64,000 nt of DNA from contig CAXSBR010000007.1 of NCBI GenBank assembly GCA_964236495.1, positions 1 through 64,000 on the forward strand. The letters run 5' to 3'. Positions 57,279 to 64,000 of this stretch are shown in pieces. Made by a program: the position numbers and the translations under genes. The notes beneath the pieces are model-generated. The model saw only the letters and a list, made by a program, of their open reading frames with translations. It had not been told where the DNA came from and searched no databases. Each line of letters starts with the position of its first letter. Positions within the stretch are counted from its first letter, which is position 1. The DNA is from CAXSBR01 sp964236495 (GTDB lineage Bacteria; Actinomycetota; Actinomycetes; Mycobacteriales; Jatrophihabitantaceae).

Positions 57279-57578
57279 ATGGCAGGCATGGACGTCACTG
57301 GGTGGATAACAGGACAGATCTTTCTCAACACTGTCGACGAGTCCGAGGTTCAGCAGGTCACCGCTTACCTCAATGCGCGGGGGATGAGCACGCAGCTGAT
57401 GACAACCAACGAACAGATGGTGCTCGATCCCGGTCAGCCCGATCAATCGGTGACCACGACGAGTTACTCGGTTGCCGCGCAGGTGGCGGGCTTCCCGCAG
57501 GTGATCTCACCGGTGCTCGCCGAACTCATGCAGCGCGCGCACGGCGGGGGCTGGGCGGACGAGGATGCTCCTGCCTAG
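57279..57578 (+). CDS. small protein, function unknown
   Basis: 99 aa from ATG 57279 or 96 aa from ATG 57288. MDVTGWITGQIFLNTVDESEVQQVTAYLNARGMSTQLMTTNEQMVLDPGQPDQ then VAAQVAGFPQVISPVLAELMQRAHGG. Looks like a compact alpha/beta domain. No family recognised. Codon use is normal for the window. Confidence 0.6.
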   Translation: MAGMDVTGWITGQIFLNTVDESEVQQVTAYLNARGMSTQLMTTNEQMVLDPGQPDQSVTTTSYSVAAQVAGFPQVISPVLAELMQRAHGGGWADEDAPA

Positions 57579-57620
57579 CCAGCCAGACCTCACCGCCGAC
57601 GGCAGCCTGACTCGGCGGCT

Positions 57621-57983
57621 TCAGGCGGCGCCAGCCTTGCGCCGCCGTTGCCGCGCTCGTTGCGCCGCCGCCGACTCTCCAGACCCTGCCGAGACAGCCG
57701 AGACCGTGTGAGGCCGCTGACTCTCCGCGACCATGGCCTGGGCCGCCTCGGCCGAAGGGTCGACGGTCTCAACATCCGCGGGCGATTGCGCAGGTGCCGC
57801 ATCCTGGCTCGCACGGACGCCTTTGCGTCGCCGACCTAGCTTCACTCGACCGGAGTCCAGATCGATGCGCTTGCCGCCCGAGGCGTCACCCACCTCCTCG
57901 CGAGTGGACTGCAGCCGCTGCTTTTCCTCGTCCATGTGCCGCTTCGCGGGGTTGAACAACGAGTCGAGTCCGCCGAAGGTCAT
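57621..57983 (-). CDS. DUF6191 domain protein
   Basis: 120 aa. The N-terminal half FNPAKRHMDEEKQRLQSTREEVGDASGGKRIDLDSGRVKLGRR is characteristic of DUF6191 proteins of actinobacteria. The C-terminal half is Ala/Glu-rich and ends in a basic RARQRRRKAGAA. Function unknown, often encoded alone. Confidence 0.78.
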   Translation of the reverse strand: MTFGGLDSLFNPAKRHMDEEKQRLQSTREEVGDASGGKRIDLDSGRVKLGRRRKGVRASQDAAPAQSPADVETVDPSAEAAQAMVAESQRPHTVSAVSAGSGESAAAQRARQRRRKAGAA

Positions 57984-58054
57984 GGCCCAAGGCTACGGCG
58001 AGCACGCGGCGCTGACCGTGGGACTGGACAGACCTCTACTCACTTGTCGGTGCA

Positions 58055-59782
58055 ATGGGCAATAGTGAAGCCATGGACGCACCCGTGGATGCCACCACCA
58101 CCTCTGCCTGGGCCAAGCTGACCGGCCACCGTAGCGAGATCCAACCTGATCTGCGCGGCTGGTTTGCCAAGAATCCGCACCGGGCACATCAGCTGACGAT
58201 CGACGCGGGCGATCTGCACGTCGACCTGTCCAAGAACCTGGTTTTACCCGAGACGCTGGAACTGCTGCTGGAACTGGCCGACGAGGTCGGCTTGGAAGCG
58301 CGCCGGGATGCCATGTTCGCCGGCGAGCACATCAACGTCACCGAGAACCGCGCCGTACTGCACACCGCACTGCGGCGTCCGATCGGCCACATGCCGCCGC
58401 TGATCGTCGACGGCCAGGACATCGACGCCGACGTCCACACCGTGTTGGCAAAGGTCTACGACTTCGCCCGCCGGGTTCGCAACGGTCAGTGGACCGGCGT
58501 CGGTGGCCGGCGCATCGAGACGATCGTGAACATCGGCATCGGCGGGTCCGACCTGGGCCCGGTGATGGTGTACGAGGCGCTCAAGCCCTATGTCCAGGAC
58601 GGCCTGGAGTGCCGGTTCATCTCCAACATCGACCCCACCGACGTCGCCGAGACGACGAAGGACCTCGATCCCGCCACGACTCTGTTCATCGTCGCGTCGA
58701 AGACGTTCGGCACTCTGGAGACCCTCACCAACGCCCGGCTCGCGCGCGAGTGGCTGTGGACGTCGCTGGCAGCGGCCGGGGTGTTGCCCGCCGCCGACGC
58801 GCCGGGAGCCGACGAAGCCCGCAAGGCCGCTGTCGCCAAGCACTTCGTCGCCGTGTCCACAGCACTGGACAAGGTGGAGGCCTTCGGCATCGACCCGGCG
58901 AACGCGTTCGGGTTCTGGGATTGGGTGGGCGGGCGCTACTCCGTCGACTCCGCGATCGGGACGGTGCTGGCCTGCGCGATCGGCCCGGAGAACTTCGCCG
59001 ACTTCCTGGCCGGCTTCCACCTCATCGATCAGCACTTCCGCACCGCGCCGCTGGGCCAGAACGTGCCTGCGCTGATGGGCCTGCTCAACGTCTGGTACGT
59101 CAACTTCTGGGGTGCCGCGTCGCACGTGGTGCTGCCCTACTCCCAGTATCTGCACCGCTTCCCGGCCTACCTGCAGCAACTGACTATGGAGTCCAACGGC
59201 AAGTCGGTGCGGTGGGACGGCTCGCCGGTCACCACCGACACCGGCGAGGTGTTCTGGGGTGAGCCGGGTACGAACGGGCAGCACGCCTTCTACCAGCTGA
59301 TCCACCAGGGCACCCGCGTAATCCCGGCTGACTTCATCGGCATCGCCACCCCAGCGCACCCGCTGGTCGACACCGCAGCACCCGGCGAGCCCGATGTGCA
59401 CGAGCTGTTCCTGGCCAACTTCTTCGCCCAGACCGCCGCGCTGGCGTTCGGCAAGACCGCCGATGAGGTGCGCGCGGAGGGAACAACAGAGGCCGTCGTC
59501 CCGGCGCGGGTGTTCAGCGGCAACCGGCCGACGACGTCGATCATGGCGCCCTCGCTGTCGCCTTCGGTGGTCGGCCAGCTGATCGCCCTGTACGAGCACA
59601 TCACGTTCACCGAAGGCACCGTCTGGGGCATCGACAGCTTCGATCAGTGGGGTGTCGAACTGGGCAAGCAGCTTGCCGTGGCCGTCACGCCGGCGATCAG
59701 CGGCAATGCCGAGGCACTGGCCAAGCAGGACCAATCAACCCAGTCGCTGATCGCCTACTACCAGGAGCACCGCAGCCGCTGA
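58055..59782 (+). CDS. pgi: glucose-6-phosphate isomerase
   Basis: 575 aa. Interconverts glucose 6-phosphate and fructose 6-phosphate in glycolysis. Clear signature regions: NIGIGGSDLGPVMVYEAL, VASKTFGTLETLTNA, GGRYSVDSAIG, GLLNVWYVNFWGAASHVVLPYSQYLHRFPAYLQQLTMESNGK (with catalytic Glu), GEPGTNGQHAFYQLIHQG and the C-terminal NAEALAKQDQSTQSLIAYY... with active-site Lys in FDQWGVELGKQLA. ATG 58055 or ATG 58073 could start it. Stands alone. Confidence 0.96.
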   Translation: MGNSEAMDAPVDATTTSAWAKLTGHRSEIQPDLRGWFAKNPHRAHQLTIDAGDLHVDLSKNLVLPETLELLLELADEVGLEARRDAMFAGEHINVTENRAVLHTALRRPIGHMPPLIVDGQDIDADVHTVLAKVYDFARRVRNGQWTGVGGRRIETIVNIGIGGSDLGPVMVYEALKPYVQDGLECRFISNIDPTDVAETTKDLDPATTLFIVASKTFGTLETLTNARLAREWLWTSLAAAGVLPAADAPGADEARKAAVAKHFVAVSTALDKVEAFGIDPANAFGFWDWVGGRYSVDSAIGTVLACAIGPENFADFLAGFHLIDQHFRTAPLGQNVPALMGLLNVWYVNFWGAASHVVLPYSQYLHRFPAYLQQLTMESNGKSVRWDGSPVTTDTGEVFWGEPGTNGQHAFYQLIHQGTRVIPADFIGIATPAHPLVDTAAPGEPDVHELFLANFFAQTAALAFGKTADEVRAEGTTEAVVPARVFSGNRPTTSIMAPSLSPSVVGQLIALYEHITFTEGTVWGIDSFDQWGVELGKQLAVAVTPAISGNAEALAKQDQSTQSLIAYYQEHRSR

Positions 59783-59871
59783 TACTGCGCACCGCACCGT
59801 CGACGGTATGCCCGACGCCGACAACCCTCGGTGCGAGCGGAAGTGTGCGGCGGGGTGGCAGAGTCGAGCCC

Positions 59872-60030
59872 ATGACCGATGAAACAGCAAAGAGTTCCGC
59901 CCAACGAGCGCAGGACGACGCCAACGAGATGGGCATGACCCAGGACGAAGAGCGTGAGGCCAAGGAGCACCTCGAGGAGACTGGTGAGCCGATTCGCGAC
60001 AAGCTGGGCAACGAGGACGGCGCCAGCTGA
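59872..60030 (+). CDS. small acidic protein, hypothetical
   Basis: 52 aa: MTDETAKSSAQRAQDDANEM then a highly charged run ending KLGNEDGAS. It has the composition of small soluble stress-related actinobacterial proteins. No clear ribosome binding site. Coding call moderate. Confidence 0.5.
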   Translation: MTDETAKSSAQRAQDDANEMGMTQDEEREAKEHLEETGEPIRDKLGNEDGAS

Positions 60031-60189
60031 GCTTCGCCGCACGCGCCGAAAGCGAGCGCGGTGAGCCGGGGTGGCTCAGTTCAGCGCGGCTCAATTAAGC
60101 GCAGCTCAGCTCGGCTCAGTTCTGCGCAACCAGGCCAGCGCAGCTCACTACAGCGGGGCTCAGTGCAGCGCGGCTGACCCAGCGCGAGG
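60031..60189. repeat. degenerate short repeat after the small gene
   Basis: Variants of GGCTCAGTTCAGCGCGGCTCA recur about eight times in 160 bp with irregular spacing, between two convergent genes. No open frame of note. Confidence 0.6.
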
Positions 60190-60831
60190 TCAATTCAGCG
60201 TGGGATCGGGTGGATAGCTGGCCAGCAGGCTGACCGGAAACCGCTGCCGACGCAATGTGTCCTGCCAGCCGGTCTGGGGCGAGCTGGTAAAGACGTCGTC
60301 CGGCCGGCCCGGCACGACGATCCAGGCGCCTTCGTCGACCTCGCCCTCCAGCTGAGCCGGTGCCCAGCCGGCGTGCCCGGCGTACACGCGTAGGTCGACG
60401 GTCGCGGCGCGGACCTCGTCGACGTCGCCGTCGAGGTCCACCACACCGACGCGGTCGCCGAACATCGGCGTGTTGGGTGTTTGCCGCACGGTACGAATGC
60501 CCGCCAGCGGGCGCGTCTCGGCCAGCGCGATGGGCACTCGGGCCAGGCACAAGGCACCGTCAGCCTGCATCGGCCCACCCCGGAACACCACACTGGGCTC
60601 ACTCATGACGTCGTGCCAGCGGGGCAGCACCGAGTCCACCGGCGTGCGGGTCGGCGCGGTGAGTACGACGCCCACCGCGCCGGCATCGGCATCGGCTTCG
60701 AGTAGGAAGATCACCGACCGGGCGAAGTTCGGATCCTCGAGCATCGGCATGGCGACGAGCAGCAGCCCCGGCGCCGGAGCGCGCTTCCACCGCGCGCCGG
60801 TGGTGCCGCCCGTCGAGCTCACGCCGTCCAT
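60190..60831 (-). CDS. YqgE/AlgH family protein
   Basis: 213 aa from ATG 60831 (MDGVSSTGGTTGARWK). AlgH fold: APGLLLVAMPMLEDPNFARSVIFLLEADADAGAVGVVLTAPT is diagnostic (GxLLVAxPxLxDPNFxRxVxxLxxH, here LLEADA), then VFRGGPMQADGALCLAR, RVYAGHAGWAPAQLEGEVDEGAWIVVPG and RRQRFPVSLLASYPPDPTLN. Function uncertain despite wide conservation. The usual actinobacterial place is near pcnA, as here. Confidence 0.9.
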   Translation of the reverse strand: MDGVSSTGGTTGARWKRAPAPGLLLVAMPMLEDPNFARSVIFLLEADADAGAVGVVLTAPTRTPVDSVLPRWHDVMSEPSVVFRGGPMQADGALCLARVPIALAETRPLAGIRTVRQTPNTPMFGDRVGVVDLDGDVDEVRAATVDLRVYAGHAGWAPAQLEGEVDEGAWIVVPGRPDDVFTSSPQTGWQDTLRRQRFPVSLLASYPPDPTLN

Positions 60832-60924
60832 ACTGCCGCAGCTCGGCCGGCCGTTGCGGCTGGGCTTGGCGTCCGCGGCGAGGAGCACGGCGAGGCCGAA
60901 TGCTGCCCACTACCGTGGCGATCG

Positions 60925-62373
60925 ATGGCCACCAGCGGAGTTGTAGGCGCAGGAGCTGCCGCTCGGCAGGCCGAAGCCCCGTCGCGGCCGGCAACCGGGC
61001 CGCTGCACACCCGCGCGTTTCGGCGGCTGCTGACGGTGCGCCTCGCGGGCCAGTTCGGCGACGGCGTGTTCCAGGCCTCGCTGGCCGGCGCGGTCCTGTT
61101 CAATCCCGAGCGGGCGGCATCGGCCGCCGACGTGGCCGCCGGTTTCGCCGTCGTGCTGCTGCCCTACTCGCTGGTGGGGCCGTTCGCGGGCGTGCTGATC
61201 GACCGCTGGGAGCGTCGGCAGATCCTGCTCGTCGCCAATCTGATCCGAGCCGTCTTAGTGCTGGGGTTGGCGCTCGAGGTGGCAGCCGGGCTCACCGGAG
61301 CTGCGTTCTACGGCAGCGCGCTGGTGTGTATCTCGGTCAATCGGTTCGTGTTGTCGGCGCTGTCGGCATCCTTACCGCACACCGTTTCCGACGCCCAACT
61401 GGTCGGTGCCAACGCGTTGTCCACCACCTGCGGCGCGATCTCGACGACTGCCGGCGGCGCCATCGCGGTAGGAGTTCGGGCGTTGATTGATCCCGGCGGC
61501 GGCAATCTGGGCTATGCGGTGCTGGCCGGGGTCGCGACGCTGCCCTACCTGGGCGCGGCGTGGCGAGCCGGGCGCATCCAGCGCACTGCGTTGGGTCCCG
61601 ACGGCGTCGACCGGGCCAAGCGCGAGACGGCGCGGATGGTGCTGGTCGGCCTCGTGGCCGGAGCGGCCCACATCCACGCCCGCCGGCCCGTGCAGCGCGC
61701 GCTCACCGCCATCGCGCTGCAGCGGTTCTGCTACGGCGTGTCGACGATCTGCACGGTGCTGCTCTACCGCAACTACTTCTCCGATTCCGGCTTCTTGCGC
61801 GCCGGTCTTGCCGGACTCGCGCAGGTGGTGATCGCCATCGCCGCCGGTGGTGCCGTCGCTGCGGTCGTGACGCCGTTCTCCACCCGCCGGATCGGGCTGG
61901 TGCGCCATCCCGCGCTGTTGATGCTGCTGGCTGTGGGCGTGGAGCTTGCCGGCGGTCTGCCGTTCACCAAGCCGGCGCTGATCCTTGCCGGGTTCGTTCT
62001 CGGTTTCGTCTCTCAGGGCGTCAAAATCTCCATCGACACCACCGTCCAGCATTACGTGGACGACGAGTTCCGCGGCCGCGTCTTCGCCGTCTACGACACC
62101 CTGTTCAACTTGATGTTCGTCGGCGCGGCCACCGTGACGGCGCTGGTGCTGCCAGAGAACGGCCACTCGTCGACGGCGGTGGTCGCAATCGCCGTCGGGT
62201 ACGGACTGATCGGACTGTGGTACGGCTCCACCGCCTACGGTCCCAGGACGAACGAACGAAACAAAAGTCAGTCGGCTGAACCGTCGGTAGCGGCCCAGGT
62301 GCGCAGCTCTGCCTCGGCTACCTCGGGTGACACCGGCCCCCGCTCCATCCGCCGCTCGAGCAGGAACTTGTAG
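60925..62373 (+). CDS. MFS transporter with C-terminal tail overlapping pcnA
   Basis: 482 aa with about twelve helices: RLLTVRLAGQFGDGVFQASLAGAVLF, PYSLVGPFAGVLIDRWERRQILLVANLIRAVLVLGLAL, LILAGFVLGFVSQGVKISIDTTVQHYVDDEFRGRVFAVYDTLFNLMFVGAATVTALVL. The transport core ends near residue 445; the last about 37 residues are a Ser-rich tail read from DNA that is antisense to the end of pcnA (106-bp overlap). This family member is a common neighbour of pcnA and AlgH in actinobacteria. Confidence 0.88.
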   Translation: MATSGVVGAGAAARQAEAPSRPATGPLHTRAFRRLLTVRLAGQFGDGVFQASLAGAVLFNPERAASAADVAAGFAVVLLPYSLVGPFAGVLIDRWERRQILLVANLIRAVLVLGLALEVAAGLTGAAFYGSALVCISVNRFVLSALSASLPHTVSDAQLVGANALSTTCGAISTTAGGAIAVGVRALIDPGGGNLGYAVLAGVATLPYLGAAWRAGRIQRTALGPDGVDRAKRETARMVLVGLVAGAAHIHARRPVQRALTAIALQRFCYGVSTICTVLLYRNYFSDSGFLRAGLAGLAQVVIAIAAGGAVAAVVTPFSTRRIGLVRHPALLMLLAVGVELAGGLPFTKPALILAGFVLGFVSQGVKISIDTTVQHYVDDEFRGRVFAVYDTLFNLMFVGAATVTALVLPENGHSSTAVVAIAVGYGLIGLWYGSTAYGPRTNERNKSQSAEPSVAAQVRSSASATSGDTGPRSIRRSSRNL

Positions 62374-63779
62374 GCCTTGCCCACCACCGGGCCGGCTGGC
62401 ACGCCCAGGATGACCATGATCGCGTTGCCGTCGAGGTCGGGCCGGATGGCGTCGAGCTCCTCCTGCTCGCGCAGCGCGGCGATGCGCGTCACCAGGCTCG
62501 CGTAATTGGACGCCAGTTGCGCGGCCTTGCGTCGGTTGCGGGTGGTGCAGTCCGACCGAACCAGCTTGTTCAGCCGGTCCAGCAGCGGCCCGGCGTCGGT
62601 GACGTAGCGGCGCACCGCGGCATCGGTCCACTCGCCGTCGCCGTAGCCGTAGAAGCGCAGGTGCAGAAACACCAGCCGCGAGACGTCGTCGATGAGGTCC
62701 TTCGAGCACTTGAGCGCCGTCAGCCGCTTGCGGGCCATCTTCGCGCCGACGACCTCGTGGTGGTGGAAGCTGACCCGCCCACCCGGCTCGAATTGACGGG
62801 TTTTCGGCTTGCCGACGTCGTGCAGCAGCGCCGCCCAGCGCAGCACCAAATCCGGGCCGCCGCCGTCGACGCGGACCGTAGTGCTGCCGGCCCGGTTGGC
62901 CCTGTCGGCCCTGTCGGCGGCGTGCGGGTTGGAATCGTCGTGCACGAAGGCCGGCTCCTCCAGCTCGATGGCCTGGTCGAGTACCTGCAACGTGTGGGCG
63001 TAGACGTCCTTGTGCTGGCCGTGCTCGTCGGCGGCCATCTTCAGTGCGGGCAGCTCGGGCAGCACGACGTCGGCCAGCCCGGACTCCACCAGCAGCATCA
63101 GGCCCGCGTGCGGATTCAGACCGAGCAGCAACTTGTTCAGCTCGGCCTGCACCCGCTCGGCGGTGATCCGGCCGAGCTCGGGCGCGAGCGCCGTCATCGC
63201 GGCGAGCACGTCGGCGTCGACGTCCATCGGTACGCCGTTGATGCCGTCGAGTTGGGCGACGAAGCGGACGGCCCGCAGCAGGCGCAGCGGGTCGTCGGCG
63301 AAGGACTCCATCGCCGGCGCCGGTGTGCGGATCAGGCCGCGCGCCAGGTCGGCGAGCCCGCCGAACGGATCGTGGAAGGTGCGCTCGGGCAACGAGAGCG
63401 CCATCGCGTTCATGGTGAAGTCGCGACGGAGCAGGTCGTCATGGAGGTTGTCGCCGTACTCGACCAGGGGATTGCGGCTGACGCGGTCGTAGCGGTCGGC
63501 GCGAAAGGTCGTTATCTCGCACTGTCGGCCGCGAAACTGCACGCCGACGGTGCCGTAGTCGATGCCGGTGGTCCAGGTGTTGGCGCCTGCCTTCGACATC
63601 AGCGCGAGGACCACGTCGGGGCGGGCATCGGTGGTGAAGTCCAGATCGTCGCCGGCGCGGCCGAGCAGCGCGTCGCGCACCGGCCCGCCGACCAGGTACA
63701 GATGGTGTCCGGCGGCGGTGAACAGTTCGGCCAGGGCGTCGGCGGCGGGATCGACGTCGATGAGCTGGGCCGGGTCCAC
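62268..63779 (-). CDS. pcnA: CCA tRNA nucleotidyltransferase
   Basis: 503 aa, GTG start at 63779. Adds or repairs the CCA end of tRNAs. N-terminal head LVGGPVRDALLGRAGDDLDFTTDARPDVVLALM (G-VRD and DLD catalytic Asp), RRDFTMNAMALSL, DPLRLLRAVRFVAQL, and later an HD domain HDVGKPKTRQFEPGGRVSFHHHEVVGAKMARKRLTALKCS. Length and insertion NPHAADRADRANRAGS (a short repeat) are slightly longer than usual. Overlaps the MFS gene end to end by 106 bp. Confidence 0.95.
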   Translation of the reverse strand: MDPAQLIDVDPAADALAELFTAAGHHLYLVGGPVRDALLGRAGDDLDFTTDARPDVVLALMSKAGANTWTTGIDYGTVGVQFRGRQCEITTFRADRYDRVSRNPLVEYGDNLHDDLLRRDFTMNAMALSLPERTFHDPFGGLADLARGLIRTPAPAMESFADDPLRLLRAVRFVAQLDGINGVPMDVDADVLAAMTALAPELGRITAERVQAELNKLLLGLNPHAGLMLLVESGLADVVLPELPALKMAADEHGQHKDVYAHTLQVLDQAIELEEPAFVHDDSNPHAADRADRANRAGSTTVRVDGGGPDLVLRWAALLHDVGKPKTRQFEPGGRVSFHHHEVVGAKMARKRLTALKCSKDLIDDVSRLVFLHLRFYGYGDGEWTDAAVRRYVTDAGPLLDRLNKLVRSDCTTRNRRKAAQLASNYASLVTRIAALREQEELDAIRPDLDGNAIMVILGVPAGPVVGKAYKFLLERRMERGPVSPEVAEAELRTWAATDGSAD

Positions 63780-64000
63780 GAAGAGTGCAGCCTAGCCGTC
63801 GTCGCCGGAGAAGGTTGTCGAACGCGACCGCTCGACGAGGCCGTTGGACACGTCTACACCCCGCACGTCGCGTCGATCCACGGCGTCGCCGCTGTCATGC
63901 GCCGCAGCGGTGTCGAACAGGCTTGCTGGCATGCGCTACAGCCGGTGGCGAACAGGGTTGTGGATATCCACCGGTCGCTGACCAGGCCGTCCAACGGCCC
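63780..64000. repeat. 221-bp intergenic stretch ending in a fourth copy of the hairpin repeat
   Basis: No gene seen. From 63957 the sequence GTTGTGGATATCCACCGG begins another copy of the 59-bp element found three times at 37.2-37.6 kb; it is cut by the window end after the beginning of the right arm. Confidence 0.75.

Overview
The window is high-GC DNA with strong third-position GC bias. Several features point to an actinomycete (Actinomycetota): a F420-type luciferase-like monooxygenase, a GCS2-type glutamate-cysteine ligase, a Pls/PosA-type NRPS-like protein, DUF6191 and DUF3072 proteins, many GTG starts, several 1-8 nt gene overlaps and several VapBC modules. pcnA at the right end is a gene that usually lies near oriC in this phylum, so the right edge may be fairly close to the origin. 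The genus cannot be fixed from the sequence. I saw no rRNA, tRNA, CRISPR array or insertion sequence.

Layout. 0.2-4.2 kb: an FtsX-like ABC permease (frameshifted) with two ATPases. 4.2-6 kb: a 53-bp tandem repeat with an assembly gap, then a BlaI/M56 sensor pair. 6-11.2 kb: a PAP2 phosphatase, a lipoprotein phosphoesterase, a CPBP protease, a large membrane protein and a Zur/Fur regulator. 11.2-37 kb: a scattered catabolic gene set, interrupted by housekeeping genes, two toxin-antitoxin (TA) modules near 15-17 kb and a third near 29 kb. It contains a bicupin, two HpcH/HpaI aldolases (one fused to an alpha/beta hydrolase), an SDR, two HpsN/HisD-like dehydrogenases, a Gfo/Idh/MocA protein, a LacI regulator, a ribose-type ABC importer, a double SnoaL-like protein and a nitrilase. 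23.5-28.4 kb also holds two bPH2 membrane proteins and an MFS/TetR efflux pair. 37.1-37.6 kb: a repeat cluster of 59-bp hairpins. 37.7-48.3 kb: a LysR gene with an internal stop, the NRPS-like protein, an M1 peptidase carrying repeat insertions, a TA pair and a 4'-phosphopantetheinyl transferase. 48.4-57.3 kb: glutamate-cysteine ligase, transport, CGNR and TetR regulators, a P450, an LLM oxidoreductase and a papain-like peptidase. 57.6-64 kb: DUF6191, pgi, AlgH, an MFS protein and pcnA.

The most interesting signal is a shared 14-bp motif close to TGCATACGYATACC, with a CpG at its centre as is typical of LacI-family operators. It lies in front of the bicupin/aldolase divergent pair (three sites), in front of the first HpsN-like operon, and over the start of the second HpsN-like/ABC-importer operon. 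This links genes spread over about 26 kb into one putative regulon whose substrate I cannot name. A LacI-family gene at 22.3-23.3 kb is the obvious candidate regulator.

The window is also rich in tandem and dispersed repeats. Both runs of N lie inside tandem repeats, one repeat family has inserted in frame into an M1 peptidase, and several proteins have repeat-built linkers.
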